Shown here: positions 26,214-34,805 of the stretch, one piece after another
Layout of the letters: every line of letters begins with the position of its first letter
Numbering within the stretch: position 1 is the first letter of the stretch
Notes under the pieces: model-generated
What the model saw: the letters and a program-made list of their open reading frames with translations, nothing else
What the model was told of the DNA's origin: nothing
Database searches by the model: none
Source: Caballeronia calidae
GTDB lineage: Bacteria; Pseudomonadota; Gammaproteobacteria; Burkholderiales; Burkholderiaceae
Assembly: GCF_900044055.2 (NCBI RefSeq)
Contig: NZ_FCOX02000024.1
Span: 56,035 to 120,034 of the forward strand
Length of the DNA stretch: 64,000 nucleotides
Direction of reading: 5' to 3'
Made by a program: the position numbers and the translations under genes

Positions 26214-27533
26214 ATGCTCACGCATGAAGAAAACATGTTGTTGTGCCGTGTCGAAGGCGATGCCCCGATGGGCCAGATGATGCGGCGTCACTGGACGCCG
26301 GTTTGCCTCATCGAGGAAGTCAGCGAGCCGGACGGCGCCCCCGTGAAGGCGCGCGTATTCGGCGAAGACCTCGTGGTGTTCCGCGACACCGACGGCAACG
26401 TCGGCGTGATGGACGAGTACTGCCCGCACCGCCGCGTATCGCTCGTCTACGGACGCAACGAGGACTGCGGTCTGCGCTGCCTCTATCACGGATGGAAGAT
26501 GGACGTGAAGGGCAACATCATCGAAATGGTGTCCGAGCCGTCGTGCAGCGACATGAACAAGAAGGTGAAGCACAAGGCCTACGAGACGAAGGAATGGGGC
26601 GGCTTCGTGTGGGCCTACATGGGCCCGCAGGACGCGATTCCCGAGTTCGTGCCGCCGGCATGGGCGCCGACGGAAGACACGCGCGTCACCATCGCGAAGG
26701 CGATCCTGCCGTGCAACTGGGCGCAGATTCTCGAAGGCGCGATCGATTCCGCGCACAGCTCGAGCCTGCACTCGTCGGACTTCGTGCCGGCGCGCGTCGG
26801 CGGTGCCGAGGCGACGGCGAAGAACTGGCTGCGTCCGTCGACGGACAAGGCGCCGCGCATGCAGGTGCATCGCACGAGCTACGGCTTCCGTTACGCGGCG
26901 CTGCGCCGTCCGATCCAGAACGCCGCGACGCACGACTACGTGCGCTCGACGGTGTTCGTCGCGCCCGCCACCGCGCTGATCCCGCCGAACAATCTGTATA
27001 ACGTCGCCAACATCAACGTGCCGTGCGACGACACCAGCACCGCGTTCTATTTCATGGCGTGGGGCAATCCGGACAAGACGCCGGAGACGGAGACGTGGCG
27101 CAAGTTTCTCGGCCAGCGCGTGGGCGTGGATCTCGACGAATACTTCCGGCCGCTGCGCAACATGGACAACCGCTTCTGGCAGGATCGCGAAGCGATGAAG
27201 GCGGGCAACTTCACGGGCATCAAGGGCTTTCCCAATCAGGACATCGCGATGTGGTTGACGATGGGCCCGATCGCCGACCGCACCGAGGAACGCCTCGGCG
27301 CAAGCGATGTGGCCGTGGTCGAGTTCCGCCGCCGCATGCTCGACGCCGTGAAGGAATTTCAGGCGGGCGAGACGGCCATCGGCACCGGCGACAAGGCGAT
27401 TCCGCGCAGCGTGTGCTCGTTCCAGGCGATGGTGCCGAAGGACACCGACTGGAAGCAGTTCGCCGCGCAGCCCGTGTGGGTCGAACTCGAAGAAGCCGCG
27501 GAGGTCGAGCCTAACTATCAGGTGCAGGCGTGA
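26214..27533 (+). CDS. ophA2: Phthalate 4,5-dioxygenase oxygenase subunit
   Basis: A 439-residue alpha-only Rieske oxygenase. Rieske ligands are C70-P-H72 and C89-L-Y-H92; catalytic iron ligands are H181 and H186 in IDSAHSSSLH with the bridging Asp178. It converts phthalate to cis-4,5-dihydrodiol phthalate using electrons from OphA1. The ATG at 26214 follows AGGAGA, and reading further upstream in frame gives only antisense-like residues of ophA1. Its stop overlaps the start of ophB (TGATG). Confidence 0.94.
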   Translation: MLTHEENMLLCRVEGDAPMGQMMRRHWTPVCLIEEVSEPDGAPVKARVFGEDLVVFRDTDGNVGVMDEYCPHRRVSLVYGRNEDCGLRCLYHGWKMDVKGNIIEMVSEPSCSDMNKKVKHKAYETKEWGGFVWAYMGPQDAIPEFVPPAWAPTEDTRVTIAKAILPCNWAQILEGAIDSAHSSSLHSSDFVPARVGGAEATAKNWLRPSTDKAPRMQVHRTSYGFRYAALRRPIQNAATHDYVRSTVFVAPATALIPPNNLYNVANINVPCDDTSTAFYFMAWGNPDKTPETETWRKFLGQRVGVDLDEYFRPLRNMDNRFWQDREAMKAGNFTGIKGFPNQDIAMWLTMGPIADRTEERLGASDVAVVEFRRRMLDAVKEFQAGETAIGTGDKAIPRSVCSFQAMVPKDTDWKQFAAQPVWVELEEAAEVEPNYQVQA

Positions 27534-28705
27534 TGGAAACGCTCAAGCTCGGCATCGCGGGATTGGGACGTGCCTTCTCGCTGATGCTGCCGACCTTTCT
27601 CGCGGACGCGCGCGTGCAACTGGTTGGCGCATGCGATCCGCGTGCACGGGCCCGCGCGCAGTTCGAAGCCGATTTCTCCGCGCCCGCTTTCGACGATATC
27701 GAAGCGCTCGCGCGCATGCCGGAGGTCGAAGCGATCTATATCGCGAGCCCGCATCAGTTCCACGCGGCGCACGCGCGCATCGCGGCGCGGCACGGCAAGC
27801 ACGTGCTCGTCGAGAAGCCGATGGCGCTGTCGCTTGCCGAATGCGACGACATGATCGACGCATGTCGCGACGCGAACGTGCATCTGATCGTCGGTCATTG
27901 TCATAGCTTCGACACGCCGTATCTGCGCACGCGCGAGCTGATCGCATCGGGCGCATATGGCGACGTACGGATGATTCAGGCGCTCAACTACACCGACTAT
28001 CTGTTCCGTCCGCGCAGGCCGGAGGAACTGAAGACGGAAGAGGGCGGCGGCGCGGTGTTCAGTCAGGCTGCGCATCAGGTCGATATCGTGCGCCTGCTCG
28101 CGGGCAGCCGCGCGACGCGCGTGCGCGCGGCGGTCGGCAACTGGGATGCGGCGCGTCCGACAGAAGGCGCGTACAGCGCGATGCTCTGGTTCGAGAACGG
28201 CGCCTTCGCGACGCTCGCTTACAACGGCTACGCGCATTTCGATTCGGACGAATGGACCGGCTGGATCGGCGAAATGGGCCAGACGCGCAGCGCCGACGAG
28301 TACGGCAACGCGCGGCGCAAGCTGTCGCACGTGGCTTCGAAGGAAGAAGAAGCGGCGATGAAGGCGGCGGGCACCTATGGCGGCGACGCCTATGCGCCGC
28401 CGTCCCCGACGAAAGCGGACGCGCGCAGGCATCAGCACTTCGGGCCGGTCATCGTGTCGTGCGAGCGCGGCGCTTTGCGGCCGCTGCCCGACGGCATCGT
28501 CGTGTATGGCGATGAGCGTCGCGAGCGCATCGAACTGGAAGCGCCCGCTGTGCCGCGCGCCGAAGTCATCGACGAGCTGATCGCCGCCGTGCATGGCGAT
28601 ATCGCGCCGCTGCACGACGGCGTCTGGGCGCGCGGCACGCTCGAAATCTGCCTCGCGATGCTGCGCTCGGGCGCGGAACAGCGCGATGTGCTCATCGGCG
28701 GTTAA
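27533..28705 (+). CDS. ophB: Phthalate 4,5-cis-dihydrodiol dehydrogenase, Gfo/Idh/MocA family
   Basis: 390 residues with an N-terminal Rossmann fold (LGIAGLGRAFSLML), the EKP motif (LVEKPMALS) and a C-terminal dimerisation domain. This is the Gfo/Idh/MocA family to which Pht4/OphB belong. It oxidises the cis-dihydrodiol to 4,5-dihydroxyphthalate with NAD+. Its start overlaps the ophA2 stop. The neighbouring oxygenase and decarboxylase make the assignment much stronger than family membership alone. Confidence 0.88.
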   Translation: METLKLGIAGLGRAFSLMLPTFLADARVQLVGACDPRARARAQFEADFSAPAFDDIEALARMPEVEAIYIASPHQFHAAHARIAARHGKHVLVEKPMALSLAECDDMIDACRDANVHLIVGHCHSFDTPYLRTRELIASGAYGDVRMIQALNYTDYLFRPRRPEELKTEEGGGAVFSQAAHQVDIVRLLAGSRATRVRAAVGNWDAARPTEGAYSAMLWFENGAFATLAYNGYAHFDSDEWTGWIGEMGQTRSADEYGNARRKLSHVASKEEEAAMKAAGTYGGDAYAPPSPTKADARRHQHFGPVIVSCERGALRPLPDGIVVYGDERRERIELEAPAVPRAEVIDELIAAVHGDIAPLHDGVWARGTLEICLAMLRSGAEQRDVLIGG

Positions 28706-28738
28706 TTCACTGAAACGCAGGATCAAGGAAACAGCACA

Positions 28739-29731
28739 ATGGGCAAACTCAATTTGTCGGTCGCGGTGGGCAATTACGACCGCATGCGTCCCCTCGTGGA
28801 CGGCGAAGTGCAGATCGACGGCGTCGATCCGGTGTTCATGCTGCAAGACCCGGAGGAAATCTTCTTTCGCGCATTCCGTCACGCCGATTACGACATCTGC
28901 GAACTCTCGCTTTCCAGCTATAGCGTGAAGACGGCGGCGGGCACGAGCCCGTATATCGGCGTGCCGGTTTTTCCGTCGCGCGCGTTTCGCCACACGTCGA
29001 TCTATGTGCGCAACGATCGCGGTATCGAATCGCCTTCCGATCTCAAGGGCAAGCGTATCGGCGTGCCCGAATATCAGTTGACGGCGAACGTATGGGCGCG
29101 GCTCTTCCTCGAAGAAGATCACGGCGTCAAGGCTTCCGACGTCACATGGGTGCGCGGCGGCTATGAGGAAACGGGGCGCGAGGAAAAGATCAAACTCAGT
29201 CTTCCCGCGGATGTGCGGCTGGAGAACGCGCCGTCGAATGCGACCATCTCGGGCTTGCTGGCGTGCGGCGAGATCGATGCCGTGATCGGCCCGCGTGCGC
29301 CTTCGTGCTTCACGAACGGCCATCCGAACGTCAGGTATCTCTACGACGATCCGCAGAAGGCCGCCGCCGACTGGTACACGCGCACGAAGCTGTTCCCGAT
29401 CATGCATCTGCTGGGCGTGCGCCGGTCGCTTGCGGAGCAGCATCCGTGGCTGCCGGGTGCGATCGCCAAGGCGTTCGAGAAGAGCAAGGCGGTTGCGCTG
29501 GCGAAGCTGAGCGACACGTCCGCGACCAAGGTGACGCTGCCGTTCGTCGAAGAGCAGTTGCGCGCCGCGCGGAAACTGCTCGGGGACGATTTCTGGTCAT
29601 ACGGTTTCGAGCCGAACCGCCATGTGCTCTCGCGCTTTCTCAGGCGGCATCATGAGGAAGGCTTGTCGAGCCGCTTGTTGCAGCCGGAAGATCTGTTTCA
29701 TCCGGCTACGCTGGAGAGTTTCAAGATCTGA
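28739..29731 (+). CDS. ophC: 4,5-dihydroxyphthalate decarboxylase
   Basis: 330 residues similar to Pht5/OphC. The fold resembles periplasmic binding proteins (DLKGKRIGVPEYQLTANVW) but there is no signal peptide, so it is cytoplasmic. It converts 4,5-dihydroxyphthalate to protocatechuate and CO2, completing the upper pathway. Ring-cleavage genes are not in this window. AAGGA lies 9 bp before the ATG. It is the last gene of the operon, and I see no clear terminator after it. Confidence 0.92.
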   Translation: MGKLNLSVAVGNYDRMRPLVDGEVQIDGVDPVFMLQDPEEIFFRAFRHADYDICELSLSSYSVKTAAGTSPYIGVPVFPSRAFRHTSIYVRNDRGIESPSDLKGKRIGVPEYQLTANVWARLFLEEDHGVKASDVTWVRGGYEETGREEKIKLSLPADVRLENAPSNATISGLLACGEIDAVIGPRAPSCFTNGHPNVRYLYDDPQKAAADWYTRTKLFPIMHLLGVRRSLAEQHPWLPGAIAKAFEKSKAVALAKLSDTSATKVTLPFVEEQLRAARKLLGDDFWSYGFEPNRHVLSRFLRRHHEEGLSSRLLQPEDLFHPATLESFKI

Positions 29732-29822
29732 CGGCGGCGATGCCAGGTCGGCGCGTCTGGCGCATGATGTCCGCATACCTGAACCGGCTGCCGCATCGCG
29801 CGGCTGTCGCGGGAACGACATC

Positions 29823-30152
29823 ATGCGTGCACTTCGGGACATTCTGCTGACCATCGCGGTCGTGGCGATCTATCTGCTGCCCGCGATCATCGCCGACCGC
29901 AAGAAACGGCGCTCCGTGCTGGTGCTCGCGCTTTTCAACGTGCTGCTCGGCTGGACCATCGTGGGATGGTTCGCCGCGCTTTACTGGGCGTTTCATCCCG
30001 ATAGCGCCAGAACGCTGGAACGCATCGTGAAGAACGACCGGCGCGCATCGTCGCAACGCACGATCAACGCGATCATGTCGCGCTCGCGCACACGCGGCGT
30101 TCGCGGCACGGAGGCCGATCCGAAGCATCGGGACGAACGTGATCGCGATTGA
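29823..30152 (+). CDS. Small membrane protein, superinfection-immunity (Imm) domain-like
   Basis: 109 residues with two hydrophobic helices (about 4-20 and 30-50). The second has NVLLGWTIVGWFAALYWAF, the hallmark of the T4 Imm-like superinfection immunity protein family found widely on bacterial chromosomes. A basic, Ser/Arg-rich tail follows. It may influence inner-membrane permeability or phage DNA entry, but chromosomal members are mostly uncharacterised. It lies between the phthalate operon and unrelated genes. Confidence 0.7.
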   Translation: MRALRDILLTIAVVAIYLLPAIIADRKKRRSVLVLALFNVLLGWTIVGWFAALYWAFHPDSARTLERIVKNDRRASSQRTINAIMSRSRTRGVRGTEADPKHRDERDRD

Positions 30153-30182
30153 GCGGTTGCATAGGGCAAAGGTGGCCGTCGA

Positions 30183-30518
30183 TCATCGGCTGGTCAACAT
30201 GCGGAGGATCTTCTGCACGATGCGCTCGTGCTCGTCCAGCGCCGCGCCGAGCGTGCCTGATCCATAGCTCTCGTTGTCCAGCGCTTTCATTCCGGCGATG
30301 CGTGTCACGAACAGCGAAGGTTTCCCGGCTTTCTGATCGGACACGCCGCGAAAGCGGGTCGTGACCGTCACGCCGGAGTCGTTCAGCAGCGTGCGCCGGA
30401 AAATCAGTTCGTTCTCTTCCATCCAGCGCGACCACTCGTCGCGATCGAACACCTCGACGGGCCTGTTTTTCGCGTCGAGGATATACAGACGCTCTGAGCC
30501 GGATGGGGCTTTCATCAT
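30183..30518 (-). CDS. Conserved-looking hypothetical protein
   Basis: 111 residues, soluble, no signal or membrane segment. Mixed alpha/beta composition with DEWSRWMEENELIFRRTLL and TTRFRGVSD. I do not recognise a family. Its ATG directly follows the TGA of the alpha/beta hydrolase gene upstream, so it is translationally coupled to that gene and probably real. Confidence 0.6.
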   Translation of the reverse strand: MMKAPSGSERLYILDAKNRPVEVFDRDEWSRWMEENELIFRRTLLNDSGVTVTTRFRGVSDQKAGKPSLFVTRIAGMKALDNESYGSGTLGAALDEHERIVQKILRMLTSR

Positions 30519-31316
30519 TCAATGCGAAGGCGCGAGCAGGAAGCCGGTCGCCTCCCGCCACCAGGTTTCATCGACACGGCCGATCCAGTCGTTGTGTTCC
30601 GCTGCGTTCACCACCATCATCCGCTTCGGTTCGGGCAACGCGTGGAAGAGCGCTTCGCCAAAGCGCGGCGGAACGATGCTGTCACGTTCCGCAATCACGA
30701 CGAGAACAGGGCGGCCAAAAGACGCCAGATGCGCCGTGCTGTCGTATCGATCGCGCAGCAGCCACTTCACGGGCAGCCATGGATAGTGATATGCCGCGAT
30801 ATGTTCGAGCCGATCCCACGGCGTGATGAGCATTAATCCGGCGATCTTGTCGCGCTCGCGCGAGCCGGCGGCGGCCGCCACGCCGGCCCCGAGCGATTCG
30901 CCGATGACCAGCAGCGGCGCGCCATATAGCCGATGCGCCAGCACGATGGTCTGCCGGGCATCCGCGACCAGATTGTCTTCTCCCAGTGCGCCGTCGCGCG
31001 GCCCGTAGCCCGGATATTCGGCGAGAATCACCCGCAGGCCGAGTCGCGTGAGCATGGCGGCATAGTGCGAGCGGTGTCCGGCATGCCCGGCATTGCCATG
31101 AAAGACGATGGCAGTGGCCCGCGCGGCTTCGGCCGGCTCAGCCACGAGGCCACGAAACGCTTCATCCGGCGGCCACGCGCGCAGTCCGCCGAAAGCCAGA
31201 TCCTCGATTCGGGCCTTCTCGGGGAAGTAGAGAAAACGGTCCTGCAAGACAGCGGCTCCCGCGAACACGATCAGGCACGCGACAGTGAGACGGCGCAACA
31301 TCCCGGTGACATTCAT
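30519..31316 (-). CDS. Membrane-anchored alpha/beta hydrolase, BEM46/ABHD13-like
   Basis: 265 residues. One N-terminal hydrophobic helix (LTVACLIVFAGAAVL) and an FLYFPEK segment precede the hydrolase core. The oxyanion motif is HGNAG, the nucleophile Ser is in GESLGAG, the Asp in VIAERDSIVPP and the His in AAEHNDWIG. Members are esterase-like enzymes on the periplasmic face of the inner membrane with unknown substrates. The ATG at 31316 places the helix right at the N-terminus. It is divergent from psuG. Confidence 0.82.
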   Translation of the reverse strand: MNVTGMLRRLTVACLIVFAGAAVLQDRFLYFPEKARIEDLAFGGLRAWPPDEAFRGLVAEPAEAARATAIVFHGNAGHAGHRSHYAAMLTRLGLRVILAEYPGYGPRDGALGEDNLVADARQTIVLAHRLYGAPLLVIGESLGAGVAAAAGSRERDKIAGLMLITPWDRLEHIAAYHYPWLPVKWLLRDRYDSTAHLASFGRPVLVVIAERDSIVPPRFGEALFHALPEPKRMMVVNAAEHNDWIGRVDETWWREATGFLLAPSH

Positions 31317-31445
31317 CGCGCTGAGCCCGATCCATCGATCCTTTTCTCGGCGCATCCAGTTTAGCGCGCATGCGTGATTCGTTTGCAGGTCCGTCGATGA
31401 GCTGCGTGCTGCATACTTGGCAATCGCACCGCCGGGGACATCGAC

Positions 31446-32393
31446 ATGGTTACCGATCTCGCACGATCCTGGTTGACCCGCAGCGCGCCCGTGGCCGCCG
31501 CGCAAGCCGCGGGCCGCCCGCTCGTCGCGCTGGAATCGACGATCATCGCTCACGGCATGCCGTACCCGGAGAACGTTCGCACCGCACGCGAAGTGGAGTC
31601 CCTGATCCGCGACGCGGGCGCCGAACCCGCGACGATCGCGCTGATCGGCGGGCGCGTCCACATCGGCCTGACGGACGACGAACTGGAACTGCTCGGCCGC
31701 TCCGACCAGGTGCACAAGGTCAGCCGCCGCGACCTGCCGGCCGTGCTGGCGAGCGGCGGCCTCGGCGCGACGACCGTCGCGGGCACGATGATATGTGCCG
31801 CGCTCGCGGGCATCGAGGTGTTCGTCACCGGCGGCATCGGCGGCGTGCACCGGGGCGCGCAGGAAACCTTCGACATCTCGGCCGATCTGCAGGAACTGGC
31901 GAAGACTTCGGTCGCGGTGGTCTGCGCGGGCGCGAAGTCCATCCTGGATATCGGGCTCACACTGGAATATCTGGAGACGCACGGCGTGCCGGTGCTCAGT
32001 TGCGAGCAGGACAATTTCGCCGCGTTCTACACGCGCGACAGCGGTTTTCGCGCGGATTTCAGGCTGGACGACGCCGCGGACCAGGCGCGCTTCATCCGCA
32101 CGAAATGGGATCTGGGGCTCGCAGGCGGTGTGGTGCTGAGCACGCCGGTGCCGGAAGCATCGGCGATGGCCGTCGAAGAGATCGACGCGCTGACCCGGCA
32201 GGTGCTCGCCGAGGCGACCGCGCAAGGCATCGCCGGCAAAGCGGTGACGCCCTACGTGCTGGCTCGCATCCACGCGCTGACGGGCAGGCGCAGCCTGGCG
32301 ACGAACATCGCGCTCGTGAAACACAATGCCGCAGTCGGGGCGAGGTTGGCGCTCGCGCTGGCACACGCGGAGCGCGGGGCGGGCGCGGCATAG
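31446..32393 (+). CDS. psuG: Pseudouridine-5'-phosphate glycosidase
   Basis: 315 residues of the PsuG family. Catalytic blocks are ALESTIIAHGMPYPEN (Glu30), HKVSRRDLP (Lys91) and GGIGGVHRGAQET. It cleaves pseudouridine 5'-phosphate to ribose 5-phosphate and uracil in RNA turnover. The kinase gene psuK often lies beside it but is not seen here, so it must be elsewhere or substituted. Confidence 0.93.
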   Translation: MVTDLARSWLTRSAPVAAAQAAGRPLVALESTIIAHGMPYPENVRTAREVESLIRDAGAEPATIALIGGRVHIGLTDDELELLGRSDQVHKVSRRDLPAVLASGGLGATTVAGTMICAALAGIEVFVTGGIGGVHRGAQETFDISADLQELAKTSVAVVCAGAKSILDIGLTLEYLETHGVPVLSCEQDNFAAFYTRDSGFRADFRLDDAADQARFIRTKWDLGLAGGVVLSTPVPEASAMAVEEIDALTRQVLAEATAQGIAGKAVTPYVLARIHALTGRRSLATNIALVKHNAAVGARLALALAHAERGAGAA

Positions 32394-32418
32394 AGGAGCG
32401 CGCCTTGCCCGCCGCGCA

Positions 32419-32826
32419 TCAACGATGCCCGTGCTGCTTGATGAACGCCATCAGCGCTGCAAAGCCCGTAGGAACGGAGGGATCGGCGCATTTCAGGTCG
32501 AGCGTGCCGTCATCGGACGCAATGCCGATGCGATAGCTGCGTCCATCGGGCACGGGTTTGACCGCCGCCGCGCGCGGGGCGGCCGATTCCGTGCGCGCGG
32601 CGGACACGAGGCGCGCAAGCTCGGCGCGTTCGTCGGGCGACAGGTCCTTTGCATCCAGCACGATCGGTCGGGCAAGGCCGGGAAAAAAGCCGACGCCCCC
32701 GTCGATGGTCAGTTCCGCGTGCATCGGCCACTCCTTCTGGATGGGATCGGAAGTACAGGCTCCTGTCAGAAGACACACCCCTATGAGCCCGGCCAGCAGG
32801 CGGGCTCCCGCACGCCCTTCGCGCAC
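32419..32826 (-). CDS. Emfourin-like M4 protease inhibitor with lipoprotein signal
   Basis: About 135 residues from the GTG at 32826, which falls just after the M4 peptidase stop (TGAAGTG). An N-terminal hydrophobic stretch ending in LLTGAC looks like a lipobox. The mature part has GGVGFFPGLARPIVLD, a paired helix region (LSPDERAELARLVSAAR) and a final strand/helix, like emfourin, the inhibitor encoded beside protealysin-type peptidases. The operon position supports that assignment. The signal is unusual because emfourin is normally cytoplasmic with its leaderless protease. A GTG at 32838 is an alternative start. Confidence 0.65.
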   Translation of the reverse strand: MREGRAGARLLAGLIGVCLLTGACTSDPIQKEWPMHAELTIDGGVGFFPGLARPIVLDAKDLSPDERAELARLVSAARTESAAPRAAAVKPVPDGRSYRIGIASDDGTLDLKCADPSVPTGFAALMAFIKQHGHR

Positions 32827-32827
32827 T

Positions 32828-33907
32828 TCACAATACACCAACCGTGTTCCAGGCTTTGCTGACCGCTTTCGCCTCGGCGCTGCTCGCCCCGTAGAGGCGA
32901 TTGGCGTTCGACACCGTGAGCTTCGCAAAAGCCTTGAAGTTGGTATTCGGCTTGATGTGCGAATCGTTCAGTGTCTCGTACCAGATGCGCCCTGCTTTCT
33001 CCCATGCATAGCCGCCGATATCGAGCGCCGCCAGACAGAACGCCCTGTTCGGAATGCCGGAATTGATGTGGACGCCGTGGTTGTCCTGCGTCGTTTGAAC
33101 ATAGTGCCGCATGTCCGCCGGCTGAGGGTCCTTGCCGAGAACAGGGTCGTCGTAAGCGGTTCCGGGCTCCTTCATCGAGCGCAGCGCGACGCCTTTCACG
33201 CCTTTTGCGAGCAGTCCCTCGCCGATGAGCCAGTCCGCCTTGTCCGCCGTCTGCTTCAACGTGTATTGCTTGATGAGCGAGCCGAATACGTCCGACACGG
33301 ATTCGTTGAGCGCGCCGGGCTGCCCGGAATAGGCGAGACCGGCCGTGTGCTCCGTGACGCCATGCGTGAGCTCGTGCCCGATGACATCGAGCGAGATGGT
33401 GAAGCGGTTGAAGAGCGTGCCGTCGCCGTCGCCGAACACCATCTGCTGCGAATTCCAGAAGGCGTTGTCGTACTGGTCGCCGTAATGCACTGTGCCGGTC
33501 AGCGCCATGCCCGCATCGTCGATCGAATTGCGATGGAAAATCTCCAGATAAAACTCGAACGTGGCGCCGAGCCCGTCGTAAGCTTCGTCGACGCAGACAT
33601 CGTTGGACTTCGGCGCGCCTTCGGCCCGCACGAGCGTGCCCGGCAGCGTTTCGGTGTTCTTCGCCGTATAGATGCTTCGATGAGCGGAAGGCACCGCGGG
33701 CACGGGTGAGACGCTCACGCTGGGTTTCGCTGCGAGCAGCGCCGAGTGGACCGAGCGAAGCTGACGGAAGGTATGGTCGGTCGACAAGGTGTCGATAGCC
33801 TGGACGCGCTGCTGAGGCGTGCCATTCTTCGCAATCTCTTTCAGCATGTGCGGCGGAAGAATGCAGTAGATCGTACGAATACGGTTATGCCAGGGGTGAT
33901 TGCACAT
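32828..33907 (-). CDS. Protealysin-like M4 (thermolysin family) metallopeptidase
   Basis: 359 residues. A short propeptide begins CNHPWHNRIRTIYCILPPHML, the conserved start of protealysin-like precursors, with no signal peptide. The zinc site is H178-E-L-T-H182 with Glu202 in GALNESVSD, and the active-site His lies in NHGVHINSG. AAGGGAG upstream fixes the ATG at 33907. Protealysin is leaderless and autoactivated, and its homologues act in bacterial-host and bacterial-bacterial interactions. It is paired with the inhibitor gene downstream. Confidence 0.9.
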   Translation of the reverse strand: MCNHPWHNRIRTIYCILPPHMLKEIAKNGTPQQRVQAIDTLSTDHTFRQLRSVHSALLAAKPSVSVSPVPAVPSAHRSIYTAKNTETLPGTLVRAEGAPKSNDVCVDEAYDGLGATFEFYLEIFHRNSIDDAGMALTGTVHYGDQYDNAFWNSQQMVFGDGDGTLFNRFTISLDVIGHELTHGVTEHTAGLAYSGQPGALNESVSDVFGSLIKQYTLKQTADKADWLIGEGLLAKGVKGVALRSMKEPGTAYDDPVLGKDPQPADMRHYVQTTQDNHGVHINSGIPNRAFCLAALDIGGYAWEKAGRIWYETLNDSHIKPNTNFKAFAKLTVSNANRLYGASSAEAKAVSKAWNTVGVL

Positions 33908-34445
33908 GATCTGCTCCCTTGTCGAAGTGGGCAAAGCGGCGGAATGGAGGCGCGCGGCACGGCGGGCAGCCACGAGCGACCGTCGACATTGCCTCCTGGT
34001 CGGCGGGCTGCCAACGAACGGTCGATTGAGTGCGGAACTGAACGTTTCCGATATCTCGAAACAATACTAGGCAGTGCAGATAGTAGCAATACGTCATTCA
34101 TGCGGATCGATCGGCTATGGGGCGGACATTCACTGAGGCTGATTCAAGGCCACTGCGTAAATTAAACGCATTAACCAATGAAAATTGCGCGTTTGAACGA
34201 GTACCCAGCCGCCAAAACACCGCGCATATCCGGTCTCTGGCCTTACATTCTTGACATCCCCATACCCCTAACCTAGATTGAGTTCACGCCAGAGACCGGG
34301 CAGCGCGCCGTACCGAACATCGGAATATCGCGGCAGGAATATATAAAGCGGAAGAATAAAATAACGATCGACGCTGCCGCAGTACAAATCGCAGTGCGGA
34401 TAGATAACTTCCCCTCTTTCGTCGCATTCGATTGACGGTCATCCC
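33908..34445. other. Gene-free divergent region between the M4 and S8 protease units
   Basis: 538 bp without a convincing gene. It is clearly less GC-rich than its surroundings, especially 34050-34440. It contains the promoter at 34251-34279 and presumably a minus-strand promoter for the M4 peptidase, which I could not locate with confidence. Confidence 0.6.
34251..34279 (+). promoter_or_regulatory. Sigma-70 promoter upstream of the S8 protease module
   Basis: TTGACA (34251-34256), a 17-bp spacer and TAGATT (34274-34279): a perfect -35 with a four-of-six -10. A start near 34286 would give a leader of about 160 nt before the first small gene at 34446. Confidence 0.7.
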
Positions 34446-34784
34446 ATGGCGCGTGTTATCTCGTTAGGGATGCGTATCAATAGTAATCAAACCATGCAGA
34501 TCACTATTCAACTCGACCAGACGCTGGCGCGGCGCGTCGGCAGCGAGGGCGCGTCGGCGATCGGATCGACGGCACTCGGCCAGCTCACGGCGAAGCTCGG
34601 GATCGAAGCGAAGCCGCTGCATCCGGGCGAAGCCGACCCGACGCTCGCGTGCTTCTTCTGGATCGATGTGGCCGATCGCGCCGCGGCGGAGCAGCTCGTC
34701 GCGCGGCTTCTGGCGACACCCGGAATCGAGGCGGCTTATTTCAAGCCGGCCGATGAAGCGCCTGCGGGATCGCACCCGCAGTGA
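34446..34784 (+). CDS. Free-standing subtilase prodomain-like (I9-like) protein
   Basis: 112 residues from the ATG at 34446; ATGs at 34470 and 34494 are alternatives, the last giving MQITIQLDQTL. No signal peptide. The C-terminal half (FFWIDVADRAAAEQLVARL, then AAYFKPADEAP) aligns with the N-terminal region of the adjacent S8 protease (VFYRVDAPQARMDELAERL, then AAYVKPPAELA). The strand-helix-strand pattern is that of subtilase propeptides, which fold and inhibit their protease. It ends 21 bp before the protease gene, so a trans-acting inhibitor or chaperone is likely (inference). Confidence 0.75.
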   Translation: MARVISLGMRINSNQTMQITIQLDQTLARRVGSEGASAIGSTALGQLTAKLGIEAKPLHPGEADPTLACFFWIDVADRAAAEQLVARLLATPGIEAAYFKPADEAPAGSHPQ

Positions 34785-34805
34785 CTCAAGCAAGGAGACG
34801 TTGAC

